The notes under the pieces are model-generated. The model made no database searches and had not been told where the DNA came from. It saw nothing but the letters and a program-made list of their open reading frames with translations. A stretch of 64,000 nt of DNA from Agromyces allii (GTDB taxonomy: Bacteria > Actinomycetota > Actinomycetes > Actinomycetales > Microbacteriaceae): the NCBI RefSeq assembly GCF_009749385.1, contig NZ_WBIN01000003.1:62001-126000 (forward strand). Direction: 5' to 3'. Shown piece by piece: positions 45,140 through 53,836 of the stretch (the stretch's first letter is position 1; each line of letters opens with the position of its first letter). A program made the position numbers and the translations under genes.

Positions 45140-46144
45140 ATGGCCGATGTCGCGCGCCACGCCGGCGTAGCGATCGGCACCGTCTCGAACACGCTGAACA
45201 ACCCCGACAAGGTCTCCGAATCCACGCGTCGCCGCGTGCTCGCCTCGATCGCGGAGCTCGGGTTCGTGCGCAACGACGCCGCCCGCTCGCTCGCCGCGGG
45301 CAGCAGCACCACCGTCGGCCTCGTGCTCGCCGACCTCGACAACTCCTTCTTCGTCGACATCGCCCGCGGCGCCGAATCCCTGCTGCGCCAGCACGGCATG
45401 AACCTGCTCATCGCGAACACCGACGTCGACCCCGCACGCGAGCAACGCAACCTCGAGCTCTTCGAGGAGTCCCGCGTCGCCGGAATCCTGATCGCGCCGA
45501 CGCCCTGGGTCGCACCCCGCCTTCCGGCGGTCCGCAGCACGCCCCTCGTCTACGTCAACGCCGAGCCCATCGACGCCCTCCACTCGGGCGTGGTCGTCGA
45601 CGAACGCCAGGGCGGCTACCTCGCCGCGCGGCACCTCATCGACCTCGGGCGCACCCGGCTCGCCTTCGTCGGCGGCCCGTTCCTCCTGAACGCCGTCGCC
45701 GCGCGCCACGAGGGCGCGCTCCGCGCCGTCGCCGAGAGCACGGGCGTCACCCTCGAGACGATCGAGACGCGCGGCGTCAACATCCCGCACGGGCGCCAGG
45801 CCGCGCGCGACATCGTCGACGGCGGCGCCGGGAGGTTCGACGGCGTCGTCGCGGCATCCGACCTGCTCGCAATCGGCTGCATCCAGGTCTTCGACGAGCA
45901 GCCCGGGTTCAACGTGCCGGCCGACCTCGCGATCACGGGCTACGACAACAACCACTTCGTGTCCGAGAGCGCGACGCCGGTCAGCACCATCGCCCAGCCC
46001 GGCGAGGAGATGGGGCGCGTCGCCGCGCAGATGCTCATCAACCAGATCGTCGAACCCGGCACCGCGCTCCCCCGCACCGTCGCCCTCGTGCCGCACCTCA
46101 TCGCGCGGCGCTCGACCCTCGGCGAGGCCTGGCGCCGCGACTGA
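45140..46144 (+). CDS. LacI-family transcriptional regulator
   Basis: 334 aa from the ATG at 45140: HTH MADVARHAGVAIGTVSNTLNNPDKVSESTRRRVLASIAELGF, hinge, then a periplasmic-binding-like sugar domain. No ribosome site precedes this ATG. GGAGGTG at 45087-45093 is instead correctly spaced before ATC at 45098, in frame 14 codons upstream (IPAERRRAARAQPG), so true translation may start there from a rare codon, or the sequence may carry an error. Controls the divergent glycan import/hydrolysis operon through the two operators. Confidence 0.88.
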   Translation: MADVARHAGVAIGTVSNTLNNPDKVSESTRRRVLASIAELGFVRNDAARSLAAGSSTTVGLVLADLDNSFFVDIARGAESLLRQHGMNLLIANTDVDPAREQRNLELFEESRVAGILIAPTPWVAPRLPAVRSTPLVYVNAEPIDALHSGVVVDERQGGYLAARHLIDLGRTRLAFVGGPFLLNAVAARHEGALRAVAESTGVTLETIETRGVNIPHGRQAARDIVDGGAGRFDGVVAASDLLAIGCIQVFDEQPGFNVPADLAITGYDNNHFVSESATPVSTIAQPGEEMGRVAAQMLINQIVEPGTALPRTVALVPHLIARRSTLGEAWRRD

Positions 46145-46166
46145 CGCCCGGCCGGACCCGCCCGGC

Positions 46167-47315
46167 TCAGCCCCGCGGCGGCGTCACCCCGACGCGCACG
46201 TGCCGACCCGAGGCCGCGTCCTCGAGGGCGCGATCGAGTTCCTCGAGCGGGTAGGCCGTGCCGACCAGGCGTTCGAGCGGCACCGTGCGGTACGACCGTT
46301 CGAGGAACTCCACGGCGCGTACCAGCTGGGCGGGCGTGTAGTTGTGCACGCCCTTCAGCGTCAACAGTCGTCGCACGATCGACTCGGCGTCGACGGGGAT
46401 CGCCGGGCCCGGCGAGACGCTGCCGACGAGCACGACGGCACCGCCGACGCCGACACGGCGGATCACGGTCTCGACGGCGGCAGGTGCGCCGGAGGCCTCG
46501 ATCGCGACGAGGATCTCGATGAGGCCTCGCTGCGCGCGCACGGCGAGCACCTCGTCCAAGTGCTCGGGGGCGCCCTTCTTCGCCTTCGGGTCGGAGGCGA
46601 TCGCACCGAGGCGACGGGCCAGCGCCCGGCGGGTCGCGTCGGGGTCGGAGAGGATCACCTCCGCCCCGGCTTCGACGGCCATCGCGGCCGCGGAGAGCCC
46701 GACCATGCCGCCGCCCGTGATGAGCAGCAGCGCTCCGTCGAGCTCGACGGTCTCCGCGGCCGCCTCGATGGCGGCGACGGCGGTGGCGGTGGCGCACGAG
46801 GCGGCCGCTGCTACCTCGGCGGGGAGGGCCTCGTCGACGACCACGATGGACGAGCCTGCGCGAACGTGCACGTGGGTCGCGAACCCGCCCGTGAGCTCCC
46901 ATCCCCTCGAGATGCGCTCGTGGCCGTACTTCGCGAGGGCTCGGCACTTCTGCGGGATGCCGCGGGCGCAGCGGTCGCACGAACCGCAGCTGACGGCGAC
47001 GGACCACACGACGCGGTCGCCGAGCTCGAGCGCGGTGCCGTCGGCGCGGGTCGCGCCGTCGCCCAGCGCCACCACGCGACCCACCTGCTCGTGGCCGAGC
47101 ACGAGCGGCGACGGGGCCGAGCGGTCGCCGCGCACCGTGTGCACGTCGGAGCCGCACACGGTCGCGTACTCGACCTGCACGAGCGCGTCGCCGGGCGCCA
47201 GACGGATGCCGGGCGTCGCCACCGATTCGTGCGGCGAGCCGGGCTCGTTCCACACCATCGCGACGGGCGAGGGCGAGACGTTCACGTCGAGCCCGGCCGG
47301 GAGCGTCAGGGTCAT
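46167..47315 (-). CDS. Zinc-dependent alcohol dehydrogenase, phosphonate-cluster type
   Basis: 382-aa medium-chain dehydrogenase: catalytic zinc Cys in VCGSDVH, HEQVGRV, structural-zinc cysteines CGSCDRCARGIPQKC, and a nucleotide-binding stretch LLITGGGMVGLSAAAMAVEAG. It resembles the family Haft named as phosphonate-catabolism-associated alcohol dehydrogenase (HpnZ, TIGR03366). Last gene of the phn operon, four bases after the HAD gene. May handle an alcohol or aldehyde produced from the phosphonate. Confidence 0.85.
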   Translation of the reverse strand: MTLTLPAGLDVNVSPSPVAMVWNEPGSPHESVATPGIRLAPGDALVQVEYATVCGSDVHTVRGDRSAPSPLVLGHEQVGRVVALGDGATRADGTALELGDRVVWSVAVSCGSCDRCARGIPQKCRALAKYGHERISRGWELTGGFATHVHVRAGSSIVVVDEALPAEVAAAASCATATAVAAIEAAAETVELDGALLLITGGGMVGLSAAAMAVEAGAEVILSDPDATRRALARRLGAIASDPKAKKGAPEHLDEVLAVRAQRGLIEILVAIEASGAPAAVETVIRRVGVGGAVVLVGSVSPGPAIPVDAESIVRRLLTLKGVHNYTPAQLVRAVEFLERSYRTVPLERLVGTAYPLEELDRALEDAASGRHVRVGVTPPRG

Positions 47316-47319
47316 GTCG

Positions 47320-48075
47320 TCACTCGCCGCGGAGGCCGAGCAGCACGGGCAGGTCGCGGATGCCGTCGATCACGGCGTGGGCGCCCGCGTCGAGCAGCGC
47401 GGCGCGATCGTGCGCGCCGGTGAGCACGCCGACCACGAGGCCGGCGCCGGCACGGGTGCCGGCCTCGATGTCGCTGCGGGTGTCGCCGACGACGATCATC
47501 GACGCGACGCTCGTCGTGCCCGAACGCAGCAGCGCGGTGAGCGGCAGGTCGGGGTACGGGCGGCCGCGGCCGGCGTCCACCGGCGACAGCGCCAGCTCCG
47601 CCAGGTCGTGCCAGCCGAGCGCCTCGATGAGCGCATCGCGCGTCGTCGGCGCGAAGCCGGTCGTGAAGGCGACGGATGCCCCGGCGGCCCGGAGCTCTCG
47701 GATCACCTCGGCCGCGCCATCGACCTCCGCGACGCCGTCGCGCACGACGATCTCGGCGTAGGCCTCCTCGAACGCCGCGTTGGCGCGCTGGGCCGCAGCC
47801 TCGTCGCCGTCGGCGAGCACGCGGAAGACCTCGATCTTCGACTGCCCCATGGTGTCGCGCACGTACTGCAGCGAGCGCTCGAAGTCGTCACCGGTGGCGA
47901 TGCCGCTGCGCTCCGCGGCGAGCGCGAACGCTTGCTCGACGGCGCCGTCGTCGATCACGGTGGTGCCGGCCATGTCGAGCACGACGAGTTCGAACGCGCC
48001 CAGGGCGCGCGCCTCGGTGGGTTCGGAGACCTCGCGGGGTGCGTCGTCGCGTGCGGAGATCGGTTCGGTGGTCAT
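47320..48075 (-). CDS. Phosphonatase-like HAD hydrolase
   Basis: 251 aa. Motif I LDMAGTTVIDDG (nucleophile Asp34; Ala two positions on, as in phosphonoacetaldehyde hydrolase), motif II FTTGF, motif III/IV VGDTRSDIEAG. The cap helix has TMGQSKIEVFRVL; Lys80 sits where the Schiff-base Lys of PhnX lies, but the following His of PhnX is not present. It fits the PhnX-like group (TIGR03351). Could cleave the C-P bond of an aldehyde phosphonate or dephosphorylate a product. ATG overlaps the oxidoreductase stop. Confidence 0.85.
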   Translation of the reverse strand: MTTEPISARDDAPREVSEPTEARALGAFELVVLDMAGTTVIDDGAVEQAFALAAERSGIATGDDFERSLQYVRDTMGQSKIEVFRVLADGDEAAAQRANAAFEEAYAEIVVRDGVAEVDGAAEVIRELRAAGASVAFTTGFAPTTRDALIEALGWHDLAELALSPVDAGRGRPYPDLPLTALLRSGTTSVASMIVVGDTRSDIEAGTRAGAGLVVGVLTGAHDRAALLDAGAHAVIDGIRDLPVLLGLRGE

Positions 48076-49232
48076 GCTGTGCCTTTCAGAGCGGTGATGG
48101 TGGCGCGGTCGCCGGTGATTCCGGCCACGACGTGCTCGGCGAGCCCGAGGCCGGTGGTCATGCCGATGCCCGTGGTCGCCGCGATGACGCTGACGCCGGG
48201 CTCGGGTCGTTCGATGAGGAAGTCCGAGGGGCCGCTCGCGTAGACGCCCTGCCAGCGCTCGAGCACGCGCACCTCCCGCAGCCCGAAGAGCTCGCGTGTG
48301 ACGTCGAGCAGGGCCTCGAAGGCGGTCTCGGGCTGGAACGGCGCGATCGCCGTGCCGCGGTAGTGGGTGTCGCCGACGATGAGCGAGCCGTCGGGGAGCT
48401 GCGTGTACATCTGGTTCAGGTCGAGCGCGGCGAGCATCGGATCCTCGGCGTGGAGTCGTCGCTTCAGCGCGCCTGCGGCGTCGGTCGCGGCGAATCCGCC
48501 GTACCGCACGAGCGACCATCCGGTGAGCAGCGGCGACGCCAGCGGGGCCGACAGGTCGGCCGCGACGCGCAGCATGTCGAGACCGCATCGCTCGATGCCG
48601 TGCCGCTCGGCGAGGTCGGGGTAGAGCAGGTCGAGGTCGTGATTGGCCGCGACGACGATCTCGCCGGCGTCGATGGGGCCGCGGCTCGTCTCGACGCGAC
48701 CCGGTCGAACGGCGCCGACGGCCGTGCGGTTGCGGAACTCCACGCCCGTGCGGGCCAGGTGCGCGGAGATCGCACCGAGCGCCTGCCTCGGGTTCGCCTG
48801 CAGGTCCAGCGGCAGGAAGGCGCCGCCCACGGCGACCCCGGGCGCGATCGGCAGCCGCGCATCGGTCTCGGCGGCCGTGAGCAGCTCGACCTCGGCGCCG
48901 CGTGCATCGGCGAACTCGGCGAGCACGGCGAACTCGTCGTCGCGACGGGCGGCGATCAGCGTGCCCGCCTCGCGCACCCAGACGCCGGCGTCGGCCGCCA
49001 GCTTCAGCCAGATCTCTCGGGAGGCCATGGCGAGCTCGCGGGCCGTGCCGTGCTGGGGCGTGAAGCAGAGGTGTCCGAAGTTGCGGATCGAGGCGCCGGT
49101 CGGCTCGCTGCCGCGCTCGATCACCACGACCCGCTGCCCGCGCTCGACTGCGGCGAGCGCGACGCCGAGTCCGATGACCCCCGAGCCCACGACGGCGACG
49201 TCGAAGTGCTCGATGCCCGCTCCCCCGCTCAA
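48072..49232 (-). CDS. FAD-dependent oxidoreductase of phosphonate clusters (HpnW-type)
   Basis: 386-aa DAO-family flavoenzyme: AVVGSGVIGLGVALAAVERGQRVVVIERG at the N-terminus and a GIGMTTGLGLAEHVV C-terminal FAD contact. It matches the TIGR03364-type oxidases found with phnCDE and a PhnX-like hydrolase. Probably oxidises an aminophosphonate to an aldehyde. Start is a TTG at 49230-49232 overlapping the permease stop as TTGA; a GTG in frame is absent. Rare start codon, so confidence in the exact N-terminus is moderate. Confidence 0.85.
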   Translation of the reverse strand: MSGGAGIEHFDVAVVGSGVIGLGVALAAVERGQRVVVIERGSEPTGASIRNFGHLCFTPQHGTARELAMASREIWLKLAADAGVWVREAGTLIAARRDDEFAVLAEFADARGAEVELLTAAETDARLPIAPGVAVGGAFLPLDLQANPRQALGAISAHLARTGVEFRNRTAVGAVRPGRVETSRGPIDAGEIVVAANHDLDLLYPDLAERHGIERCGLDMLRVAADLSAPLASPLLTGWSLVRYGGFAATDAAGALKRRLHAEDPMLAALDLNQMYTQLPDGSLIVGDTHYRGTAIAPFQPETAFEALLDVTRELFGLREVRVLERWQGVYASGPSDFLIERPEPGVSVIAATTGIGMTTGLGLAEHVVAGITGDRATITALKGTA

Positions 49233-51046
49233 CGGAACACCCGCCGCATCCACACGGCGAGGCCCTCGACGACGAGCACCGTGGCGAGGATCATCAGCAC
49301 GATCGCCGTGACGACCGCGTAGTTCGATCCCTGGCCAGCGTTCAGCAGGTAGTAGCCCACGCCGCCGCCGCCAACGATGCCGAGGATCGTCGCCGCGCGG
49401 ATGTTCGTGTCGAGCAGGTAGAAGCTGTGGCCGATCAGCGCGCGACGGCCCTGCGGCAGCGTCGCCGAGGCGTAGACCTGGCCGCGCGTGGCTCCGGCGG
49501 CCCTGAGCGCCCGCTCGGGCCCTGCCTTGACCTCCTCGAACGAGTCGGCGATGAGCTTGCCGAGCAGCCCGATGCCGCCGAACGCGAGGGCGATGGTGCC
49601 CGCCTGGCTCCCGAGTCCCGTGATGACGATCAGGATGATGGCGAGGATCACCTCGGGCACCCCGCGGATGATCACGAGCAGCAGTCGCATCGATCCGCGA
49701 ACGCCGCCGTTCGGCGCCACGTTGCGTGCGGCCAGCGACCCGATGACCACCGAGAACACGAACGAGAGCAGGGTCGCGGCGAGGGCGATGCCGATCGTCG
49801 TGGCCATCGCGCCGAACATCGTCTCGGCGTCGTAGTTGCCGAAGCTCGGCGGCCAGAACTGCACGGCGATCGCGGGCACCTTCGCCCAGAAGGTGATGAG
49901 GTCGCTCCAGCGGATGTCGCAGACGAGCACGCTGCCCACGACGACGAGCACCGCGATCCACCCCCAGGCGGTGTTGCGCACGCGGGCGCCGGTCCACGGG
50001 CGGCGGAGCGCCGCTTCGAGGTCGGATGCCGCGGCCGGCGCGGTGCGCACGGGTGCCGCCGGTCGAGGAGCCGACGAAGGAGGCGTATCGAGGCCGTTCG
50101 CAGCGCGGGTCTCGATACGGCGCCGCGCGCCTACTCGACCGGCGAGTTGCACGACCCGGTCGCCCAGGCCGCGGCCCGTGGGCGCGACGCCGAGCATGGC
50201 CTTGCGCACGACGCTCGAGACGATCTCCATGACCACGCAGAGGGCGAACATGACGAGGGCGATGCCGAGGCCGAGCGAGTAGTCCAGCGACTTGAACGCG
50301 TACGACATCTCGAGGCCGAGGCCGGCGACGCCGACGTAGCCGAGCACGACCGAGCCGCGCAGGTTGATGTCGTTGCGGTGCAGCACGGTCGCGACCCACG
50401 AGGGCAGCACCTGGGGCAGGATGCCGCTCGTGAACTCCTGCACCTTCGAGCCGCCGGCGGCGCGGATGGCGAGACGCGGCCCCTCGTCGATCTGCTCGAT
50501 CGCGTCGGCGAAGAGCTTGGAGATCATGCCGATCGAGTGGATGCCGATGGCGAGGATGCCGGGCAGGGTGCCGATCGAGAACATGAGCACGAACACCATG
50601 GCGAGCACGACGTCGGGGATCGCGCGGGTGAGCACGGTGACGAATCGTCCGAACGCCTGCCACGCCGCGCCTGGCGTGGTGTTCGAGGCCGCGATGTAGG
50701 CGACCGGAACCGAGACGACGGCGGCGAAGAGCGTGCCGCAGAGCACGAGGCCGACGGTGAGGCCCGTGAGGTGGAGGAGCTCGCCGAACTCGGGGAACTC
50801 GATGGTGCCGACGCGGGCGAAGAAGCGCTCGGCGTGGCCCCAGCTCTCGATCATGCCCGTGATCGAGATGCCCGACTCCATCAGGGCGACGATCGCGACG
50901 ACCACGATCGCGACGAGCGTGGTGCCTGCGGCGATGCGCTCGGGCGAGACGACGCGCTTCGGTGCGCGCTCGGCGATCGAGACATCCGGCTCGGGGTGCG
51001 AACCGGGGTCGGAGCCCGGTCGGAGGGGTGCGGTCAGCGTGGTCAC
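49229..51046 (-). CDS. phnE: Fused double phosphonate ABC permease (PhnE-PhnE)
   Basis: 605 aa made of two PhnE permeases in one chain. Half 1 has its EAA-type loop at AIEQIDEGPRLAIRAAGGSKVQEFTSGILPQVLP; half 2 at SFEEVKAGPERALRAAGATRGQVYASATLPQ. Each half has about six helices. The linker (residues ~301-330; GARRRIETRAANGLDTPPSS) is encoded by a copy of the interspersed palindrome, in frame. GTG start overlaps the phnC stop. Two separate phnE genes are the commoner arrangement. Confidence 0.9.
   Translation of the reverse strand: MTTLTAPLRPGSDPGSHPEPDVSIAERAPKRVVSPERIAAGTTLVAIVVVAIVALMESGISITGMIESWGHAERFFARVGTIEFPEFGELLHLTGLTVGLVLCGTLFAAVVSVPVAYIAASNTTPGAAWQAFGRFVTVLTRAIPDVVLAMVFVLMFSIGTLPGILAIGIHSIGMISKLFADAIEQIDEGPRLAIRAAGGSKVQEFTSGILPQVLPSWVATVLHRNDINLRGSVVLGYVGVAGLGLEMSYAFKSLDYSLGLGIALVMFALCVVMEIVSSVVRKAMLGVAPTGRGLGDRVVQLAGRVGARRRIETRAANGLDTPPSSAPRPAAPVRTAPAAASDLEAALRRPWTGARVRNTAWGWIAVLVVVGSVLVCDIRWSDLITFWAKVPAIAVQFWPPSFGNYDAETMFGAMATTIGIALAATLLSFVFSVVIGSLAARNVAPNGGVRGSMRLLLVIIRGVPEVILAIILIVITGLGSQAGTIALAFGGIGLLGKLIADSFEEVKAGPERALRAAGATRGQVYASATLPQGRRALIGHSFYLLDTNIRAATILGIVGGGGVGYYLLNAGQGSNYAVVTAIVLMILATVLVVEGLAVWMRRVFR
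50057..50144. repeat. Interspersed palindromic repeat, copy 2, inside phnE
   Basis: GCCGGTCGAGGAG ... GGCGTATCGAGG on one side and GGTCTCGATACGGCGCC ... CTACTCGACCGGC on the other, the same arms as copy 1. Lies wholly inside the phnE open frame between the two permease halves and is translated in a frame that avoids the TAG seen at the other copies. Confidence 0.8.
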
Positions 51047-51897
51047 GAGTGCGCGGCCGATCGCGCTTCGGCCATAGGCGAGACGGCGGGCGAGACGACG
51101 GGCGAGGCGAGTTCGGTGTCGATGGCCTGCAGCTCGCCGGTCGAGGTCGCGACGCGGCCGTAGACCTCCATGACCTGCGCCTTCGAGAGACCGGAGGCCG
51201 GGGTGTCGAGCACGACCTCGCCGTGGCGGAGTCCGACGATGCGATCGCCCCACGACAGCGCGAGGTCGACCTGATGCAGGCTGCACACGACGGTGAGCCC
51301 GGCATCCATCGCGATCTCGCGGATGAGCGCCATGACCTGCGCGCTCGATTCGGGGTCGAGCGAGGCGACGGGCTCGTCGGCGAGGAGGATCTCGGGGTTC
51401 TGCATGAGCGCGCGGGCGATGGCGACGCGCTGCTGCTGGCCGCCCGAGAGGGTGTCGGCGCGCTGGTACGCGCGGTCGAGCAGGCCGACGCGGTCGAGGT
51501 GGCCGAGGGCCACGAGCTTGAGGCGGCGCGGGTAGGCCCACAGTCCGAGTCGCGGGCCGCGGAGCTCGGCGAGCGCGCCGGTGAGCACGTTCTCGAGCAC
51601 CGTCAGCGACGGCACGAGCTCGAACTGCTGGAAGACGAAGCCGACCCGGCTGCGCAGGGCGCGGAGGCGCCGCCCCGTGAGGGACGGCACCTCCTCGCCG
51701 AGCACGCGGACCCGACCCGAGGTGGGAGCCTCGAGCCCGACGACCTGCCGCAGCAGCGTCGACTTGCCCGAGCCCGAGAGTCCGAGCAGCACGACGATCT
51801 CGCCCGGCTCCACCCGGAGTGCGGCCTCGCGCAGGGCGACGGTGCGTCCGTACTCCTTGGTGAGGGCTTCGATCTCGATGACGGATGTCTCGCTCAT
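51043..51897 (-). CDS. phnC: Phosphonate ABC transporter ATP-binding protein
   Basis: 284-aa ATPase: Walker A LGLSGSGKSTLLRQ, signature LSGGQQQRVAIARAL, Walker B ILLADEPVASLDPES and switch His in CSLHQVDLA. Closest to PhnC. Overlaps phnE by GTGA and follows phnD by 77 bases. Confidence 0.93.
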   Translation of the reverse strand: MSETSVIEIEALTKEYGRTVALREAALRVEPGEIVVLLGLSGSGKSTLLRQVVGLEAPTSGRVRVLGEEVPSLTGRRLRALRSRVGFVFQQFELVPSLTVLENVLTGALAELRGPRLGLWAYPRRLKLVALGHLDRVGLLDRAYQRADTLSGGQQQRVAIARALMQNPEILLADEPVASLDPESSAQVMALIREIAMDAGLTVVCSLHQVDLALSWGDRIVGLRHGEVVLDTPASGLSKAQVMEVYGRVATSTGELQAIDTELASPVVSPAVSPMAEARSAAHS

Positions 51898-51974
51898 GTC
51901 ATGCTCCGGTCGGGTCGGGTTCGGTCGTGGCCGGTGTGGCGGTCGGGCTGGCCGGTCGGGTCAGATGCCGGGCG

Positions 51975-52901
51975 TCAGCCCTGGCACTGCTCCGCTTCGG
52001 TCTTCTCGCAGATGTCGCGGATGGTGTCGTAGTACGCGTCGTCGACCGGCGAAGTCGCGAAGAATACGCTGCGGAACCCGTCGGAGTCGGCCGACTCGAC
52101 GCCCGAGGCGATGATGTCGTCGATGGTGACCTGGCCGAGGATCTCGGTCAGCTGCGCCTTGAGCTCGTCGGGGAGCGTGTCGGAGACGACGACCGGGGCA
52201 CCGGGAACCATGGTCTCGGCGACGACGGTGACCTTGTCGCTCTTGGCGACCTCGCTGTCCTCGGCGAAGCCGGCGTCGCACTCGACGCCTTCGCCGACCT
52301 TGGTCACCGAGACGTCGTGCTTGCCGGCGAACACGGGCGTGACGTCGTTCTCGGGGTCGATGCCCTCTTCGAGCAGGTTGTACGAGGGGAAGAGGTAGCC
52401 CGAGGTCGACGACGGGTCGACGAAGCAGACCTTCTTGCCCTTGAAGCCCGCGAGGTCGGTGATGGCGCTGCCCTTGGGCACGATCGCCTGCGAGTAGTAC
52501 CCGGGCTCCTGACCCTCTTCGGTGATGATCGACGAGATCGGGGTGATCGCCGCACCGTTGTTCTTCGCGGTGACGTACGTGAAGCCCGAGAACGAGGCGA
52601 CGTCGATCTTGCCGGCGACCGCGGCCTCGATGAGGGCGGCGTAGTCGGTCGACTCGTGGTACTCGACGGTCTTGCCGGTCTCCTGGGCGATGTAGTCCAT
52701 GAGCGGCTGGTAGTTGGTCTCGGTGTCGACCGAGTCGGGGACGACGCCGAACACGAGCGTGTTCTCGTCGACGGCGAACGAGCCGGTGTCTCCTGACGTG
52801 CTGGTGCCGGCTTCAGCGGTGCTGGAGCACGCGGCGAGGGTGACGGCGAGCGCTCCCACGCCGACGAGGGCGAGGAGGGAGCGGGTGAAGCGCGTGGACA
52901 T
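51975..52901 (-). CDS. phnD: Phosphonate ABC transporter substrate-binding lipoprotein
   Basis: 308-aa PhnD-type lipoprotein: lipobox LAAC (Cys25), LVFGVVPDSVDTETNYQPLMDYIAQETGKTVEYHESTDYAALIEAAVAGKIDVASFSGFTYV, and VDPSSTSGYLFPSYNLLEEG, which holds the Ser/Thr residues that bind the phosphonate group in this family. First gene of the operon; divergent from the GntR/UTRA gene. Confidence 0.93.
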   Translation of the reverse strand: MSTRFTRSLLALVGVGALAVTLAACSSTAEAGTSTSGDTGSFAVDENTLVFGVVPDSVDTETNYQPLMDYIAQETGKTVEYHESTDYAALIEAAVAGKIDVASFSGFTYVTAKNNGAAITPISSIITEEGQEPGYYSQAIVPKGSAITDLAGFKGKKVCFVDPSSTSGYLFPSYNLLEEGIDPENDVTPVFAGKHDVSVTKVGEGVECDAGFAEDSEVAKSDKVTVVAETMVPGAPVVVSDTLPDELKAQLTEILGQVTIDDIIASGVESADSDGFRSVFFATSPVDDAYYDTIRDICEKTEAEQCQG

Positions 52902-52963
52902 GGTGGCCTTTCAGGCAGTGGTTCCGGTTGGGGACGTCGGCAATGCTGCCATCCCGGATCGGG

Positions 52964-52977
52964 GTTATATACCTAAC
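52964..52977. promoter_or_regulatory. Candidate GntR operator at the phnD promoter
   Basis: GTTATATACCTAAC, AT-rich inverted repeat (GTTA/TAAC) of the GntR/HutC GT-N-TA-N-AC type. Closely similar to the site at 53062-53075. Confidence 0.65.
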
Positions 52978-52995
52978 TTGCGTCCTATTCACTCG

Positions 52996-53026
52996 GTGTT
53001 CACGCGGGATGCCGCGAGATGAACAC
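52996..53026. repeat. Inverted repeat between phnD and the GntR gene
   Basis: GTGTTCA (52996-53002) and TGAACAC (53020-53026) flank 17 bases that contain a GGATGCC word. Could be a second regulator site or a structural stem. Confidence 0.5.
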
Positions 53027-53061
53027 TTCGCAGCCACGCACTCCGGGTTCGGTATGCCGAA

Positions 53062-53075
53062 GTAATATGCCTATG
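53062..53075 (+). promoter_or_regulatory. GntR promoter: -10 box and candidate operator
   Basis: GTAATATGCCTATG shares 10 of its first 12 positions with the phnD-side site. It includes TAATAT (53063-53068), followed by six bases and the GTG start, so the regulator mRNA is probably leaderless and self-repressed. Confidence 0.65.
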
Positions 53076-53824
53076 TGCCCATCAGTGTCTACAAAGCCAT
53101 CGCCGACGACCTCCGACAGCGCATCGCGAGCGGACAGCTCGCGCCCGGAGACGACGTGCCGACCGAAGGCGAGCTCGCCCAGCAGTGGAGCACCTCGCGC
53201 GGACCGATCCGCAACGCCCTCGCCGAGCTCCGCGCCGAGGGCCTCATCGAGACGACCCGCGGCCGTCCGAGCCGCGTCGTGCGGCGCAAGGCCCACCAGG
53301 CCGTCGACGTCTCGATCCCGTTCACGAAGTGGGCGCGCGAGATGGGCGCGGCGCCCGGCGCGCACACCCAGGAGGTCTCCCTCCGGCGCGCCGACGACGA
53401 CCACGTCGAACTCCTCCGCATCGAGCCAGGCGAGCTGATCGTCGAGGTGACCCGTCTTCGCACCCTCGACGGGCGCCCCACGATGCTCGAGCGCCTCGCA
53501 TTCATCGAAGAGGTGGGGCGGGTGCTCTTCGACGTCGACCTCGACACGGTCTCGATCACCGACTACCTCGCCGAGCGCGGGCATCCGTACGCCGAGGTCG
53601 ACCACGAGATCGACGCGGTCGCCGCCGACGAGCTCGACGCCCGCCTGCTCGAGGTCGAGGTCGGCTCGCCGATCCTGCGCCTGCGACGCGTGACGCGCGG
53701 CCGCGACGGGCGCGTGTTCGAGGCCTCCGACGACCGCTACCGCAGCGACATCGTGCGCTTCACCGTCTCGGCCTCCGGGCGCGCGATCTCGGGCGAGCAC
53801 TTCATCCGCCCGGTCGGCGAGTGA
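53075..53824 (+). CDS. GntR-family regulator with UTRA domain, phosphonate-linked
   Basis: 249 aa. N-terminal winged helix (VYKAIADDLRQRIASGQLAPGDDVPTEGELAQQWSTSRGPIRNALAELRAEGLIETTRGR) and a C-terminal UTRA effector domain (ELIVEVTRLRTLDGRPTMLERL; SPILRLRRVTRGRDGRVFEASDDRYRSDIVRF). HutC/PhnF-type; PhnF proteins respond to phosphate or phosphonate. Divergent from the phn operon, its probable target. Confidence 0.9.
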   Translation: MPISVYKAIADDLRQRIASGQLAPGDDVPTEGELAQQWSTSRGPIRNALAELRAEGLIETTRGRPSRVVRRKAHQAVDVSIPFTKWAREMGAAPGAHTQEVSLRRADDDHVELLRIEPGELIVEVTRLRTLDGRPTMLERLAFIEEVGRVLFDVDLDTVSITDYLAERGHPYAEVDHEIDAVAADELDARLLEVEVGSPILRLRRVTRGRDGRVFEASDDRYRSDIVRFTVSASGRAISGEHFIRPVGE

Positions 53825-53836
53825 GTCGACGGGCGA

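Noticed and set aside
48072..51305. A 1077-codon frame suggesting a permease-oxidoreductase fusion
   Set aside because: The first ~690 residues are out-of-frame shadow of phnE and phnC; the oxidoreductase starts at the TTGA overlap.
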